52,413 nucleotides of DNA, from NCBI GenBank assembly GCA_937935075.1, contig CALGYB010000095.1:1-52413 (forward strand). The letters run 5' to 3'. Shown here piece by piece: positions 1 through 9,730 of this stretch (position 1 is its first letter; each line of letters starts with the position of its first letter). Source of the stretch: an uncultured Roseiflexus sp. (GTDB lineage Bacteria; Chloroflexota; Chloroflexia; Chloroflexales; Roseiflexaceae). The notes beneath the pieces were generated by a model. That model searched no databases, was not told the origin of the DNA, and saw only the letters and a list, made by a program, of their open reading frames with translations. Both the position numbers and the translations under genes were made by a program.

Positions 1-115
1 GAGCGCGCGCTACGAAGTGCTCAACCTGAGCGCCGGTGAACCCGCCGATGGGCTGCAACCCGACGAGATCCGCGCCATTGCGCGCGCCCTGGGTATTGAG
101 CAGACGATATGCTAA
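1..115 (+). CDS. C-terminal end of an unidentified protein (partial)
   Basis: The frame starting at base 2 stays open to a TAA at 113-115 and encodes about 37 residues ending GIEQTIC. The other forward frames meet early stops, so this is probably the tail of a gene that begins before the window. The residues look like a small acidic helical C-terminus (DEIRAIARALGI). The fragment is too short to name a family. The next gene, lspA, lies about 230 bp downstream behind a heptamer repeat, so it need not share an operon. Confidence 0.55.
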   Translation, partial: SARYEVLNLSAGEPADGLQPDEIRAIARALGIEQTIC

Positions 116-116
116 A

Positions 117-175
117 GAGGCGTGAGGTGAGAGGTGAGAGGCGTGAGGTGAGAGGTGAAAGGGTTGAGAGGTTGC
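117..175. repeat. Heptanucleotide repeat array (GAGGYGW type)
   Basis: A run of degenerate 7-nt units built on GAGGCGT / GAGGTGA fills the space right after the upstream stop codon. It belongs to the same family as the arrays at about 8.0, 17.8 and 43.0 kb. No coding function is suggested. Confidence 0.8.
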
Positions 176-179
176 GGTA

Positions 180-202
180 GAGACATTGCGTTGCGACGTC
201 TC
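180..202. repeat. Imperfect palindrome GAGAC...GTCTC
   Basis: GAGAC and GTCTC flank a 13-nt centre. A close relative (GAGACGTTG ... CAATGTCTC) lies at 39166-39188 after the JAMM gene. Two related copies in intergenic DNA suggest a dispersed palindromic repeat and not a gene-specific operator. Confidence 0.5.
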
Positions 203-299
203 ACGGGGTTGAACGGCACATGCTGAATGCGGGCGGGTGGCCGGGCGTAAGACTGATCAAGGGTGACAGAGAACAGGTTACCAGTTAAGTCGAGCGATC

Positions 300-319
300 T
301 AACCCCTAACCCCTAACCC
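300..319. repeat. CCCCTAA heptamer repeat
   Basis: About three units of TAACCCC precede lspA. The same telomere-like heptamer recurs at 5811-5829. With a 7-nt period it fits the general heptamer theme of the intergenic DNA here. Confidence 0.7.
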
Positions 320-343
320 GTGCACAGAAAGTGAAAGATCGCA

Positions 344-919
344 TTGACCAATACACGCCGGACAATCTGGCATGAACTGCAACGGTACTGGTTGCGTCCC
401 GCTATGATTGCAGCAACCATTCTCGCCGTCGATCAGGCGACCAAGGCGTGGGTGCTCAGCACCCTGGGCACGGTTGAAGGAACCTCTCGACCATTGATCG
501 ATGACTGGCTGAGTCTGACGTTGATCCACAATACCGGCATTGCGTTCGGGATGTTCGATGTTGGCTTCTCACACTTTTTCACAGTCACATCGATCATCAT
601 CAGCCTGGGCGCCGTGTATTTCTATCGCTATCATCTGCCCGGACCACATCTCCTCTCCCAGGCATGCCTCGGTCTGATCGTCGGCGGCGCAGTGGGGAAC
701 ATTATTGATCGGGTGCGCTTCGGCTACGTCATCGATTTTGTTCATGTGCACTGGTTTCCCGGCATCTTCAATGTTGCCGACAGTGCAATCACCATTGGCG
801 TGGCAGCTCTGGCGCTCTTCCTGCTGTTGACCGGTGACGGGGATCGACGCCGCACCGCATCAGATGATGCGCTTTTGAGCGATCTCCTCAACCAGGATCC
901 GCGCGGACCCGGTTCGTAG
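344..919 (+). CDS. lspA: Lipoprotein signal peptidase (signal peptidase II)
   Basis: An integral membrane aspartyl protease that cleaves signal peptides from diacylglyceryl-modified prolipoproteins. Visible hallmarks are VDQATKAW near residue 29, NTGIAFGMF (63-71), GNIIDR with catalytic Asp122 and FNVADSAI with catalytic Asp146, plus about four hydrophobic segments. Upstream of the TTG at 344 the frame is closed by a TGA at 332. An internal ATG at 404 (MIAATILAVDQ) would give a 171-residue protein closer to the usual family length, so the true start may be 404. The C-terminal tail of about 25 polar residues is longer than in E. coli LspA. rluD follows, a linkage common in bacteria. Confidence 0.95.
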   Translation: MTNTRRTIWHELQRYWLRPAMIAATILAVDQATKAWVLSTLGTVEGTSRPLIDDWLSLTLIHNTGIAFGMFDVGFSHFFTVTSIIISLGAVYFYRYHLPGPHLLSQACLGLIVGGAVGNIIDRVRFGYVIDFVHVHWFPGIFNVADSAITIGVAALALFLLLTGDGDRRRTASDDALLSDLLNQDPRGPGS

Positions 920-1005
920 GAGACCATTGCAGTGTTGCCGCACCGGCGCGCCTGGAGTAATGACGAGTGGCAGGATGTTCGATACGGGGTTTGAGCGAGG
1001 CGGTT

Positions 1006-1950
1006 GTGAGTGCTGAACTGCTGCAATTGGTCGTTGAGGCTGCTGATGAGGGCGATCGTCTGGATCGGTACGTCGCCGGCAAGACGCCTGACCTCTCGCG
1101 CACCTATGCTCGCCATCTCATCGAAAACGCGCGCGTGCTTCTGAACAATCGCCAGGCGCGCCCCAGTTCACCGGTGCGCGCTGGCGACATCGTGACGGTG
1201 CATCTGCCCGAACCGCAACCGGTTGGCCTTATCGCTGAAACAATCCCGCTCCAGATCATCTATGAGGACGACGATGTCGTTGTGATCGACAAGCCGGCGG
1301 GTATGGTCGTCCATCCCGCCCCTGGTCATGATCACGGCACTCTGGTGAATGCGTTGATTGCGCGCTACCCCGAAATGGCGATCAGCGGCGATCTGCGCCC
1401 TGGCATTGTGCATCGCCTGGACCGCGATACGTCGGGGTTGCTGGTGGCGGCGCGCAACGACCGCGCGCTGCGGGCGTTGCAGGCGCAACAACAGGCGCGC
1501 CGCATGCTGAAAATCTATCTGGTCGTCGTCGAAGGACGGATGAACGATGCAGAAGGTGTGATCGATGCGCCTGTCGCGCGTCACCCGACCGACCGCGTGC
1601 GTATGGCGGTGATTGCCGGCGGGAGACCGGCGCGCACCCATTGGCGCGTCCTCGAAGCATTGGGGGAGTATACGCTGATCGAGGCGCGCCTGGAGACTGG
1701 ACGCACCCATCAGATTCGGGTGCATTTTGCATCACGTAACCGACCGGTGCTCGCCGATCCGCTCTATGGTCCGAAGCGTCCCCGGGCAACCTTCGGGTTG
1801 ACACGGCAGTTTCTCCATGCGCATCGCCTGGGATTCGCGCTGCCATCGAGCGGCGCGTGGGTCGAGTTTACCTCGCCGCTGCCCGCCGACCTGGAAGCGG
1901 CGCTTGCCCGGTTGCGCCAGCGCACCGCTGCGTCGGTCCGACGATCATGA
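1006..1950 (+). CDS. rluD: RluD-type 23S rRNA pseudouridine synthase
   Basis: Converts uridines of 23S rRNA to pseudouridine. An N-terminal S4-like RNA-binding segment (DEGDRLDRYVAG through VLLNNRQARPSSPVRAGD) is followed by the catalytic domain with IDKPAGMVVHPAPGH and the signature HRLDRDTSGLLV. GTG 1006 was chosen because GCGAGG lies just upstream and because it removes 13 unconserved residues. It also places the catalytic Asp of HRLD at position 139, the number used for E. coli RluD. An upstream GTG at 967 in the same frame is the alternative start. The C-terminal RTHQIRVHFA motif is intact. Whether it is strictly RluD or a paralogue of the RluA family cannot be settled from sequence alone. 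Confidence 0.9.
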   Translation: MSAELLQLVVEAADEGDRLDRYVAGKTPDLSRTYARHLIENARVLLNNRQARPSSPVRAGDIVTVHLPEPQPVGLIAETIPLQIIYEDDDVVVIDKPAGMVVHPAPGHDHGTLVNALIARYPEMAISGDLRPGIVHRLDRDTSGLLVAARNDRALRALQAQQQARRMLKIYLVVVEGRMNDAEGVIDAPVARHPTDRVRMAVIAGGRPARTHWRVLEALGEYTLIEARLETGRTHQIRVHFASRNRPVLADPLYGPKRPRATFGLTRQFLHAHRLGFALPSSGAWVEFTSPLPADLEAALARLRQRTAASVRRS

Positions 1951-2127
1951 AAACGTTCGGTTCGGTTTACAGAGCATAACCATTGTTGAGGTCCGGTCAC
2001 GTTATGACGATAATCGTCACCCTGTCTGTTCAGGATGCTCTGCAAACGAGTATGATTCGCAGGTGAAGTTTCAACAGTCTGACGAAGAAGCGGTTGGAAT
2101 GTCCATACGGTTTCGCAGAGATTGTAA

Positions 2128-3078
<951 letters not shown>

Positions 3079-3102
3079 GTCTGGTAAAGTAATGCTCGCC
3101 TT

Positions 3103-3136
3103 CTCCGAGATCGTGTCATACGGCACGATCTCGGAG
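3103..3136. terminator. Perfect 13-bp hairpin after mdh
   Basis: Arms 3103-3115 and 3124-3136 (CTCCGAGATCGTG and its exact complement) enclose an 8-nt loop. There is no T-run after it, so a classical intrinsic terminator is not proven. The right arm contains GGAG 14 nt before the kinase ATG, so the hairpin could also limit translation of the next gene. Confidence 0.55.
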
Positions 3137-3150
3137 TAACATACCATACT

Positions 3151-4926
3151 ATGGACGCAGCGGAGCACATCCCGCTTTCATCGAAGATTTCTCTGCAACG
3201 CCAGATGCTCGGCGGCGACCGCTTTTATAATCTGTCGCGCTGGGGCGTGATCCTCTTACTCATTGGGATTGTTCAACTGCTCTCCGGCGAATCGCTCTGG
3301 TCCCCTGCAAACGCCCAGAGTCCAATGATCATCGTCATGTGGGGGTATGCGATCTTCGCGGCGCTGGCGACGATCCTGGTGTTTATTCCGCAGGCGGTGA
3401 CGTTCCTGCGGTTCAGTTTTGCGGTCGATATCCTGACGCTGCTGCTCCTGACGCTGTTCAATCCGGATCCGCGTGAGGTGCTGTATCCTCTCTTTCTGCT
3501 GCCGCTGGTCAACGCGGCATTCCGCCTGAACTCGTCGGCAAGTCTGCTTACCGGACTGATCACTGCGTTTGTGTACGTCGGCGCTTACCTGGTCGCGCGG
3601 ATCGGTCCGGGCAATGGCACGATCCCGACCGATCCGCTTGGGTATGTCGGGCTGGCATTGCGTGCGCTGGCGCTGGTGTTCATTCCCTGGATCACCGGCG
3701 GCCTGGCGGAGCGCTGGAGCGCCAGCAACCGGTTGAGTGTGGCGCTGGCGGAAGAAAAGGCGGCGCAGGCGTTGCGTGAGGCGAATGCCTATCGCGATCA
3801 GACGCGCGCGCTCTACGAGGCGGCGTACACGCTGGCAACAACCAACGATTATCAGAATGTGCTCGAAGTGGCGCTGACCGAAAGTCAGAAACTGGCGCCG
3901 TATACCTCCGGCATGGTGCTCCTCTCCACCGGACAACCCAATCAACTGTTTGTCGCTGCATCGCGCGGGCTGGACGCCGACGACCGGGAACGCACGGTGA
4001 CCGTTGCGAACGGCGCGATCGGTCGGGCATTACGCGAGTCGAGTCCCGTGGCACTGGATCACATTCAAGATGATCCGGAAATGATGGCGTTCACATCGCT
4101 GCGCCGATGCCGCACTGCCTGCCTGCTGCCGTTGCGCTTCGGGTTGAATATCTATGGGGTCATGGTGTTTGCCAGCGACCAGGAGCGCGCCTTTGGCGAC
4201 GAGGAGGTCGAGAAACTTGCGGCGCTGGCATCCTATGCGCTGGTGGCGCTGCAGAACGCGCAACTGATCTACGACTTGCAGCAGGAACGCTCGAAACTCC
4301 TCTCGAAAGAAGAAGAGGTGCGCCATCAATTGGCGCGCGACCTGCACGACGGACCGGCGCAGGCGCTGGCGGCGATCACGATGAACGTCGAGTTCATCAA
4401 GCGGTTGCTCGAGCGCGACCCGGCGCGCGTGCTGCCTGAACTCGACAAACTGGGGCAACTCGCCAAGCGCACAACCCACGAAGTGCGCACCATGCTCTTC
4501 GAATTGCGCCCGCTGGCGCTCGAAACGCAGGGGCTCGACGTGACGCTGCAACAGTACTTTGAGCGCTTCCGCGACAATCCGACCAAAATCATCCTCGAAG
4601 CCGATAAAATCGATGCGCACCTCGATACAAAAGTCGAAGGCACGCTGTTCAACATCATTCAGGAAGCGGTCAACAATGCGCTGAAACACGCCAAAGCGCA
4701 CCACATCCGGGTGCGCCTGCGCCAGACGCCAACCACGCTCGAAACCATCATCGAAGACGACGGACGCGGTTTCGATGTCGAGAAGGTGCGCGCCAGCTAC
4801 GATCAGCGCGGTTCATTCGGCTTGCTGAACATCGAGGAACGCGCCTCCCTCATGGGTGGCGTCGCCGAAGTGACGTCCACACCAGGCAAGGGCACCACGT
4901 GGAAGGTGATTGTGCCACTCCAATGA
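3151..4926 (+). CDS. Membrane sensor histidine kinase (GAF, HisKA_3, HATPase_c)
   Basis: A NarL-type sensor kinase. The N-terminal 200 residues hold several hydrophobic segments. A GAF-like domain follows (about 215-385), then a HisKA_3 dimerisation segment with LARDLHDGPAQALA (phospho-acceptor His399). The HATPase domain has N box EAVNNALKHA (about 505-514), DDGRGF and the G2-like GSFGLLNIEERA. It should autophosphorylate and pass phosphate to a LuxR/NarL-type regulator, but no such regulator lies nearby, so it is an orphan here. Its TGA overlaps the rsmA ATG as ATGA, suggesting translational coupling to an rRNA methyltransferase. The sensed signal is unknown; GAF ligands are diverse. Confidence 0.9.
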   Translation: MDAAEHIPLSSKISLQRQMLGGDRFYNLSRWGVILLLIGIVQLLSGESLWSPANAQSPMIIVMWGYAIFAALATILVFIPQAVTFLRFSFAVDILTLLLLTLFNPDPREVLYPLFLLPLVNAAFRLNSSASLLTGLITAFVYVGAYLVARIGPGNGTIPTDPLGYVGLALRALALVFIPWITGGLAERWSASNRLSVALAEEKAAQALREANAYRDQTRALYEAAYTLATTNDYQNVLEVALTESQKLAPYTSGMVLLSTGQPNQLFVAASRGLDADDRERTVTVANGAIGRALRESSPVALDHIQDDPEMMAFTSLRRCRTACLLPLRFGLNIYGVMVFASDQERAFGDEEVEKLAALASYALVALQNAQLIYDLQQERSKLLSKEEEVRHQLARDLHDGPAQALAAITMNVEFIKRLLERDPARVLPELDKLGQLAKRTTHEVRTMLFELRPLALETQGLDVTLQQYFERFRDNPTKIILEADKIDAHLDTKVEGTLFNIIQEAVNNALKHAKAHHIRVRLRQTPTTLETIIEDDGRGFDVEKVRASYDQRGSFGLLNIEERASLMGGVAEVTSTPGKGTTWKVIVPLQ

Positions 4927-5813
4927 CGTCTGCAAATCCTTACCTCTCCCCTGCGCGCGTCCGTGCCGCGCTCCGCGCTCTGGATCTGCGCCCTTCCCGA
5001 GGTATGGGGCAAAACTTCCTGACCGACGGCGCCGCACTGACGAAGATCGTCAACGCCGCTGAATTGACTGCCGACGATACGGTGATTGAAGTCGGACCCG
5101 GTTTGGGCGTGTTGACATGGGAACTGGCACAGCGCGCCCGCACGGTGATTGCCGTCGAACTCGACCGCCGCCTGGCAGAGCGGCTGCGCGCCGAGTTCCG
5201 CGCCTTCTCGAACCTGGCGATTATTCAAGGTGATGTGTTGCACCTGCCGCCAGAAATCATGCTGGCAGAACATGCCCCCGACGTGGCCGCCGGCGCCCAA
5301 CCGTACAAGGTCGTCGCAAATCTCCCCTACGCCATTACATCGGCGGCATTACGCCATTTCCTCAGCGACCCGCTGCGCCCGACGCTGATGGTCGTGCTGG
5401 TGCAGCGCGAAGTCGCCGACCGGATCTGCGCGCGCCCTGGCGATCTGAGCGTTCTGGCGCATGCCGTGCAGATCTACGCCGAACCCGAGATCATCGCGCG
5501 CATTCCGGCGTCCTGTTTCTTCCCAACACCTGAAGTCGAGTCGACTATCCTGCGGCTGCGCATTCGCCCACAGCCGGCTGTTGCGCCCGAGCAACCGGAA
5601 GCGCTGCTGCGCTTGATCAAAGCCGGCTTCCTTCACCCGCGCAAACAGTTGGGAAATGCCCTGCCGGGCGGGATGGCTGCTATGGGAATGAAAACCGATA
5701 AACAGCGGATCCTGGAAGCGCTCGCCGCTGCTGGCATCGACCCTGCCCGCCGCGCCGAAACCGTAACCCTCGACGAATGGGGAGCGGTGTACCGGGCGTT
5801 GAATGTTCCCTAA
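4923..5813 (+). CDS. rsmA: 16S rRNA adenine-N6,N6-dimethyltransferase
   Basis: The KsgA/Dim1 family dimethylates two adjacent adenosines in helix 45 of 16S rRNA using S-adenosylmethionine. GMGQNFLTD (28-36) is the family N-terminal motif. VIEVGPGLGVLTWELA is the SAM-binding motif I, and NLPYAIT (from residue 133) is the catalytic N-[LI]-P-[YF] motif. The C-terminal part has the CFFPTPEVEST motif. ATG 4923 was chosen because it overlaps the kinase stop (ATGA). A GTG at 4899 lies within the kinase gene and adds only eight unconserved residues. The 3' end overlaps the convergent HAD gene by four bases. Confidence 0.93.
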   Translation: MTSANPYLSPARVRAALRALDLRPSRGMGQNFLTDGAALTKIVNAAELTADDTVIEVGPGLGVLTWELAQRARTVIAVELDRRLAERLRAEFRAFSNLAIIQGDVLHLPPEIMLAEHAPDVAAGAQPYKVVANLPYAITSAALRHFLSDPLRPTLMVVLVQREVADRICARPGDLSVLAHAVQIYAEPEIIARIPASCFFPTPEVESTILRLRIRPQPAVAPEQPEALLRLIKAGFLHPRKQLGNALPGGMAAMGMKTDKQRILEALAAAGIDPARRAETVTLDEWGAVYRALNVP

Positions 5814-6487
5814 CCCCTAACCCCTAACCATTCCACAAACGCCCGCAAATCAGGAACTTCGATAAATGGCGCGGGACCATCCGGCGGTAGAGGTTCTCGT
5901 TTGCGGTTAACCCACACGACCGGCAACCCCAGGCGAGCGGCAGGCACAACATCGTGGAAGTGGCTCTGCGCAACATGGAGCCAGCGCAATCCGCCGATCC
6001 GCTCGCGGGCAGCGATGAAATGACCGGTGTCCGGCTTGTACGAGCCAACCTGCTGTGCTGTGACGATCAGATCGATTGGCGCAGTAAAATGCCGGATCGT
6101 CGCCGCCAGCAGGTCATCATCCACATTCGACAGGATGCCCAGACGGTACCCGGCGGCGTGCAGCCGTTCGAGCGCCGGATTCGTGTCGTCGAACGGGGTC
6201 CACTGCGGCAGCGTCGCCGCAAAAAACCGAGCGGTATCATCGTCCATGGGCCAGCCGAGCGTTGCGGCTGCACGCTGCGCCGTCTCTGCCAGCACCTGGC
6301 GATAGGGGCGGTACTCAGCCGCCTCGACCTGCGGCTCGATAGCGTGATAGGCAGTCAGCGCAGCGTCAAGGTCGATGTTCACGCCAGCGCGCTGCGCCGC
6401 AGCCGCGAATGCGCTGCGAATGCCGCCGTCCCAGTCGATCAGCGTGCCGTAGCAATCGAATGTGATCACATCATACTCACGGGTCAT
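5810..6487 (-). CDS. HAD-superfamily hydrolase (haloacid dehalogenase type II-like)
   Basis: A 225-residue HAD phosphatase or dehalogenase-like enzyme. Motif I is FDCYGTLIDW with the nucleophile Asp, motif II is GILSNVDDDL, motif III is the Lys in SYKPDTGHF, and motif IV is HVAQSHFHDVVPAARLG. DCYGTLIDW and the HxxxSxxHDV pattern are typical of the 2-haloacid dehalogenase subgroup. The substrate cannot be assigned. It starts 21 bp after the LytR-CpsA-Psr gene on the same strand with an AGGAG upstream, so the two are probably co-transcribed. Its stop overlaps that of rsmA on the other strand. Confidence 0.85.
   Translation of the reverse strand: MTREYDVITFDCYGTLIDWDGGIRSAFAAAAQRAGVNIDLDAALTAYHAIEPQVEAAEYRPYRQVLAETAQRAAATLGWPMDDDTARFFAATLPQWTPFDDTNPALERLHAAGYRLGILSNVDDDLLAATIRHFTAPIDLIVTAQQVGSYKPDTGHFIAARERIGGLRWLHVAQSHFHDVVPAARLGLPVVWVNRKREPLPPDGPAPFIEVPDLRAFVEWLGVRG
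5811..5829. repeat. CCCCTAA heptamer repeat
   Basis: Two to three TAACCCC units lie exactly at the junction of the convergent rsmA and HAD genes and supply both stop codons. Same unit as at 300-319. Confidence 0.65.
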
Positions 6488-6508
6488 TGATATGCTCCTG
6501 AAGAGAAG

Positions 6509-7891
6509 TTACTTAACCCGATCCTGCCCCAGCACCACGACAATGTCAACCGTCGGGGCGACGCCCTCAGGCGGACCGCGACGGATCTCGGCGTCGAGCA
6601 GCGCCGCCAGGCGGCGGGCAGTGGCGGGTTTGCCGGTGACATCATACACGATGGTGCGGGGAACATCGCTGCGCGGTGCATCGGCGGCGGGCACGACGGT
6701 GAATCCTGCCGACTCCAGTTCGCCGCTGACACGCCGCGCCAGCCCGGTGACGCCGGCGCCGTTCAGCACCTGAATGCGCGCATCTTCGGTTTCGACGCCA
6801 GGTGTTGCCAGAAAGTCGCGCACCACCTCGCGCACCTCTGCCGGATCCCAGAGAATATCGGACCCGATTTCTCTGAAGTTGGGCGCGGTATCGGGCGCGA
6901 TGCGGAACTGCCCGATCGTCGCCGGATCAAGCCCGGTTGCAATCCACGCCATCCCCAATAGCATATCGGGGCGCGATAGTGGCAGTGTGGCAGCAAACGC
7001 ACCGTCGAGCGCCTGACCGAGCGCCGGCATTAGGAATGCTGCACCGATAGGTCCACGGGCGTGAAGTTCGTTGACAACAGCCCGCACGACCTGTTGCTGC
7101 CGCTCGGCGCGCCCGAAGTCGCTATCAGCGTGGCGAGTGCGGGCGTAGATCAGCGCGCGCGCCCCATCCATCCGCTGCGGACCAGGCTCGAACTCGACGC
7201 GCACCGTGCCGAAATCGGGGGTCGGGTAGGCATCATCGACAATCCGGCGCGGCACATCGATGGTGACGCCGCCAAGCGCATCGATGACGCGCGCAAAACC
7301 GTCGAAATTGATCTGCGCCGTGTAGTGAATCGGAAGATCGAGAAATTGCTCAACAGTCTCGGCGGCCAGCGCCATCCCCCCCTGCGCCGGCGTCGTCGCC
7401 TCGCCATAGAGTTTCGCGGCAGACGCATAGCCATGCCCATAGGCGACATTGATCTTGGTTGGACCGATGTCGCGCAGGTCAACACGCGTGTCGCGCGGGA
7501 TGGAGAGCAGACTGACCCGCCGACCAAAGGTGTCGAGGCGAACGACGATGAGGGTGTCGCTGCGCACCCCTTCTTCCGGGTGATCGGGACGCTCATCGAC
7601 GCCGATGAGCAGGACATTGATCGGCGTGCCAGGCGGATTGAGGGGCGGGAACGGTCGTGCATCGGCGATGATCAACGGCGCCACAGCGGCGGCGAATTGC
7701 CAGTAGAACAGCGCGATAAGCGCCGTCAGCAGCACACCGATCAGTATCAGCGCGCGTCGGATGCGCCGCCGCACGTTGCGTCGAACGGGAAGCGCAGCGT
7801 CTCGCGCACGCCGGATGACGATCGTCTCGCCAGTATACGCGCGCTGCCGCGCCTGCCGATCGGTTGTGTCACTGTCATATCTGTCGCGCAT
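6509..7891 (-). CDS. LytR-CpsA-Psr family protein with LytR_C domain
   Basis: LCP enzymes are membrane-anchored phosphotransferases that attach glycopolymers to peptidoglycan or related wall components. After a basic cytoplasmic stretch comes one membrane helix (ALILIGVLLTALIALFYW), then the LCP core with NVLLIGVDERPD, RSDTLIVVRLD, LLSIPRDTRVD, KINVAYGHG and YARTRHADSDFGRAERQQ. The C-terminal LytR_C domain is VLNGAGVTGLARRVSGEL. ATG 7891 was chosen; an in-frame TTG at 7918 is possible but adds nine non-basic residues. Roseiflexus-like cells lack a classical outer membrane, so the acceptor wall polymer is an open question. Confidence 0.9.
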   Translation of the reverse strand: MRDRYDSDTTDRQARQRAYTGETIVIRRARDAALPVRRNVRRRIRRALILIGVLLTALIALFYWQFAAAVAPLIIADARPFPPLNPPGTPINVLLIGVDERPDHPEEGVRSDTLIVVRLDTFGRRVSLLSIPRDTRVDLRDIGPTKINVAYGHGYASAAKLYGEATTPAQGGMALAAETVEQFLDLPIHYTAQINFDGFARVIDALGGVTIDVPRRIVDDAYPTPDFGTVRVEFEPGPQRMDGARALIYARTRHADSDFGRAERQQQVVRAVVNELHARGPIGAAFLMPALGQALDGAFAATLPLSRPDMLLGMAWIATGLDPATIGQFRIAPDTAPNFREIGSDILWDPAEVREVVRDFLATPGVETEDARIQVLNGAGVTGLARRVSGELESAGFTVVPAADAPRSDVPRTIVYDVTGKPATARRLAALLDAEIRRGPPEGVAPTVDIVVVLGQDRVK

Positions 7892-8001
7892 ATGACAGAG
7901 TATAGCGCATGCAATCAACGATCAATCTGACAGATTGATGGCATCGTATGTCAGAGAGCGATCATCAAATTGTAAACTGTGTGTGGTATGCTGTGAAAGG
8001 T

Positions 8002-8156
8002 GAGAGGGGCGAGGCGTGAGGCGTGAGGGGCGAGGCAAGAGACGTGAGGCGTGAGGGGCGAGGCAAGAGGCGTGAGGGGCGAGGCAAGAGGCGTGAGGGG
8101 CGAGGCAAGAGGCGTGAGGGGCGAGGCAAGAGGCAAGAGACGTGAGGCGTGAGAGT
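8002..8156. repeat. Heptanucleotide array with a 21-nt superperiod
   Basis: Units GAGGCGT, GAGGGGC and GAGGCAA recur in that order four to five times, giving a 21-nt higher-order repeat. It lies between the divergent LCP and metallophosphoesterase genes. Because 21 is divisible by three, all frames stay open through it, which creates spurious repetitive reading frames. Confidence 0.9.
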
Positions 8157-8245
8157 TGAAGGTGAGAAAGTTCAAAGGCAGACGAACGGATAGCGGAACA
8201 ATTTGTCAAACTCCATATTAGTTCTCGGTTCTCGGAGTCAATCGC

Positions 8246-9274
8246 ATGACACTACTGACCGCACCAAAATCAGCATTCATCCCAGCAAAGGAATATCACG
8301 TGCCTATCGAGATACATCCACACGAACCGCCGCTGCAGGGCGTGCGTCCGCGCAAACGGCGAGCGCTGCGCGGACGCCAGACGATCGAGGTGGCGCAACT
8401 GCACGTCAACCGTGGATGGCTTGGTCTTGGCGCAGTAGCGACCGCTGCCGGGCTTGCGGGGGTCAGTCTGTTCGGCTGGCGCGTTGCAGCGGCAGGAGGA
8501 GCGTTCGGTGCGGCAGCGCTTGGTCATATGCTGCTCGGAGAACCGGCGCGCCCGATCCTGGAGCGCATCACTCTGCCCATCCCCGCGCTGCCGCCGGAAC
8601 TCAACGGGTTGCGCATTGGTCATCTGACCGATAGCCACCTTGGTTTCCGCTACAGCGAGGCAAACCTGGCGTGGGGCGTTGCGCAGATGCAGCGTGAGCG
8701 CCCCGACCTGATCGTGCTCACCGGCGATATTGTCACACATCACTGGGCAATCCCCGATGTGCCGCGGTTGCTGCGCGGCTTGCATGCGCCGCTCGGCATC
8801 TATGCCGTGCCAGGCAACCACGACCACTGGGAAGGTCTGGCAGACCTGCGTGCCGCGTTGACGCTGGCAAACATTCCGCTGCTGCTGAACGAACACCGCC
8901 GGCTGTCATGGAACGGCAGCGATCTGTGGCTGATCGGCATCGACGATGTGTGGGACGGGCGGCCATCATTGCGGCAGGCGTTGCGTGGCGTGCCGACCCA
9001 CGGGTTCAAACTGCTCCTCTCCCACGCGCCTGATGTCGCCGAAAGCGCAGCACACGCCGGCATCCACGTGCAACTGTCGGGTCACACGCACGGCGGCCAT
9101 CTGCGTCTCCCGCTGCTCGGTCCTTTCACCCTGCCGCGCTACGGCAAACGCTACGTCATCGGCAAGTATCAGGTCGCTGGGTTGACCCTCTATGTGTCGC
9201 GCGGGATCGGCGGCGCGCCGCTGCGCCTTCTCTGCCCGCCGGAAGCGACGATCATCACCCTGCGACGACCGTAG
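8246..9274 (+). CDS. Membrane-associated metallophosphoesterase (YkuE/YaeI-like)
   Basis: Calcineurin-like phosphoesterase of 342 residues. The dimetal motifs are in order: HLTDSHLGF (D-x-H), VLTGDIVTHH (GD), VPGNHDHWEG (GNHD/E), LLLSHAPD (H) and LSGHTHGGHLRLP (GHTH). The first 115 residues include a basic region and two hydrophobic segments (GLGAVATAAGLAGVSLFGW and the following one), so the enzyme is probably membrane anchored. Relatives act on UDP-2,3-diacylglucosamine-like or other phospholipid substrates, but the substrate here is not known. Stands alone, with repeats on both sides. Confidence 0.88.
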   Translation: MTLLTAPKSAFIPAKEYHVPIEIHPHEPPLQGVRPRKRRALRGRQTIEVAQLHVNRGWLGLGAVATAAGLAGVSLFGWRVAAAGGAFGAAALGHMLLGEPARPILERITLPIPALPPELNGLRIGHLTDSHLGFRYSEANLAWGVAQMQRERPDLIVLTGDIVTHHWAIPDVPRLLRGLHAPLGIYAVPGNHDHWEGLADLRAALTLANIPLLLNEHRRLSWNGSDLWLIGIDDVWDGRPSLRQALRGVPTHGFKLLLSHAPDVAESAAHAGIHVQLSGHTHGGHLRLPLLGPFTLPRYGKRYVIGKYQVAGLTLYVSRGIGGAPLRLLCPPEATIITLRRP

Positions 9275-9473
9275 ATTGCATGGTATACTGCCTGGGAGGG
9301 AAACATCGGCATGCTCATACCCATGCGCGGTCATTCGTCGTACAATACTGCCGGGGCGCGTAGCGAGACGCCAGGGCGCTGCGGGCTGAAGCCCTCGCTG
9401 AGCACGTGCAAGCCCCGTTGGGGCTGCTGATGCCAAGGCGTTGTAGATTGTTACGCTGTGCGAACCGAGCGCT

Positions 9474-9507
9474 CGAACATCTCGTCTGACTGACCGCACG
9501 TTAGTAT
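9474..9507 (+). repeat. Dispersed intergenic repeat, copy 1 (CGAACATnTYGTCTGACTGACCG)
   Basis: Shared core with 24881-24914, 34845-34877 and, inverted, 39350-39376. All four copies are intergenic, and two lie close to copies of the TCGACARGCTC hairpin. Confidence 0.75.
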
Positions 9508-9510
9508 AAG

Positions 9511-9546
<36 letters not shown>

Positions 9547-9552
9547 CTCTTG

Positions 9553-9685
9553 TAGAGCGATCAACCCCAACCTGGACAATCAAGGACGTGGAGCGGCTGA
9601 TGTTGGCTTCGACAGGCTCAGCCAACATCAGCCGCTAGACGGGCGCCACGGGCAATGATTGGGCAACATCGGGTTGTTCGCTCTA
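9553..9685 (+). repeat. 133-bp palindromic element with terminal inverted repeats, copy A
   Basis: The ends TAGAGCGATCAACCC (9553-9567) and GGGTTGTTCGCTCTA (9671-9685) are inverted repeats matching at 14 of 15 bases. The centre is a perfect 17-bp stem (9592-9608 / 9620-9636) with the 11-nt loop TCGACAGGCTC. Copy B at 23.2 kb is the same element in the opposite orientation. The right end runs into TATAAT (9684-9689), which could serve as a -10 box for the next gene. Confidence 0.85.
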
Positions 9686-9730
9686 TAATAAGACAGGGCG
9701 CCAACAGGCAGACTCACAGGAAGGACGGTA

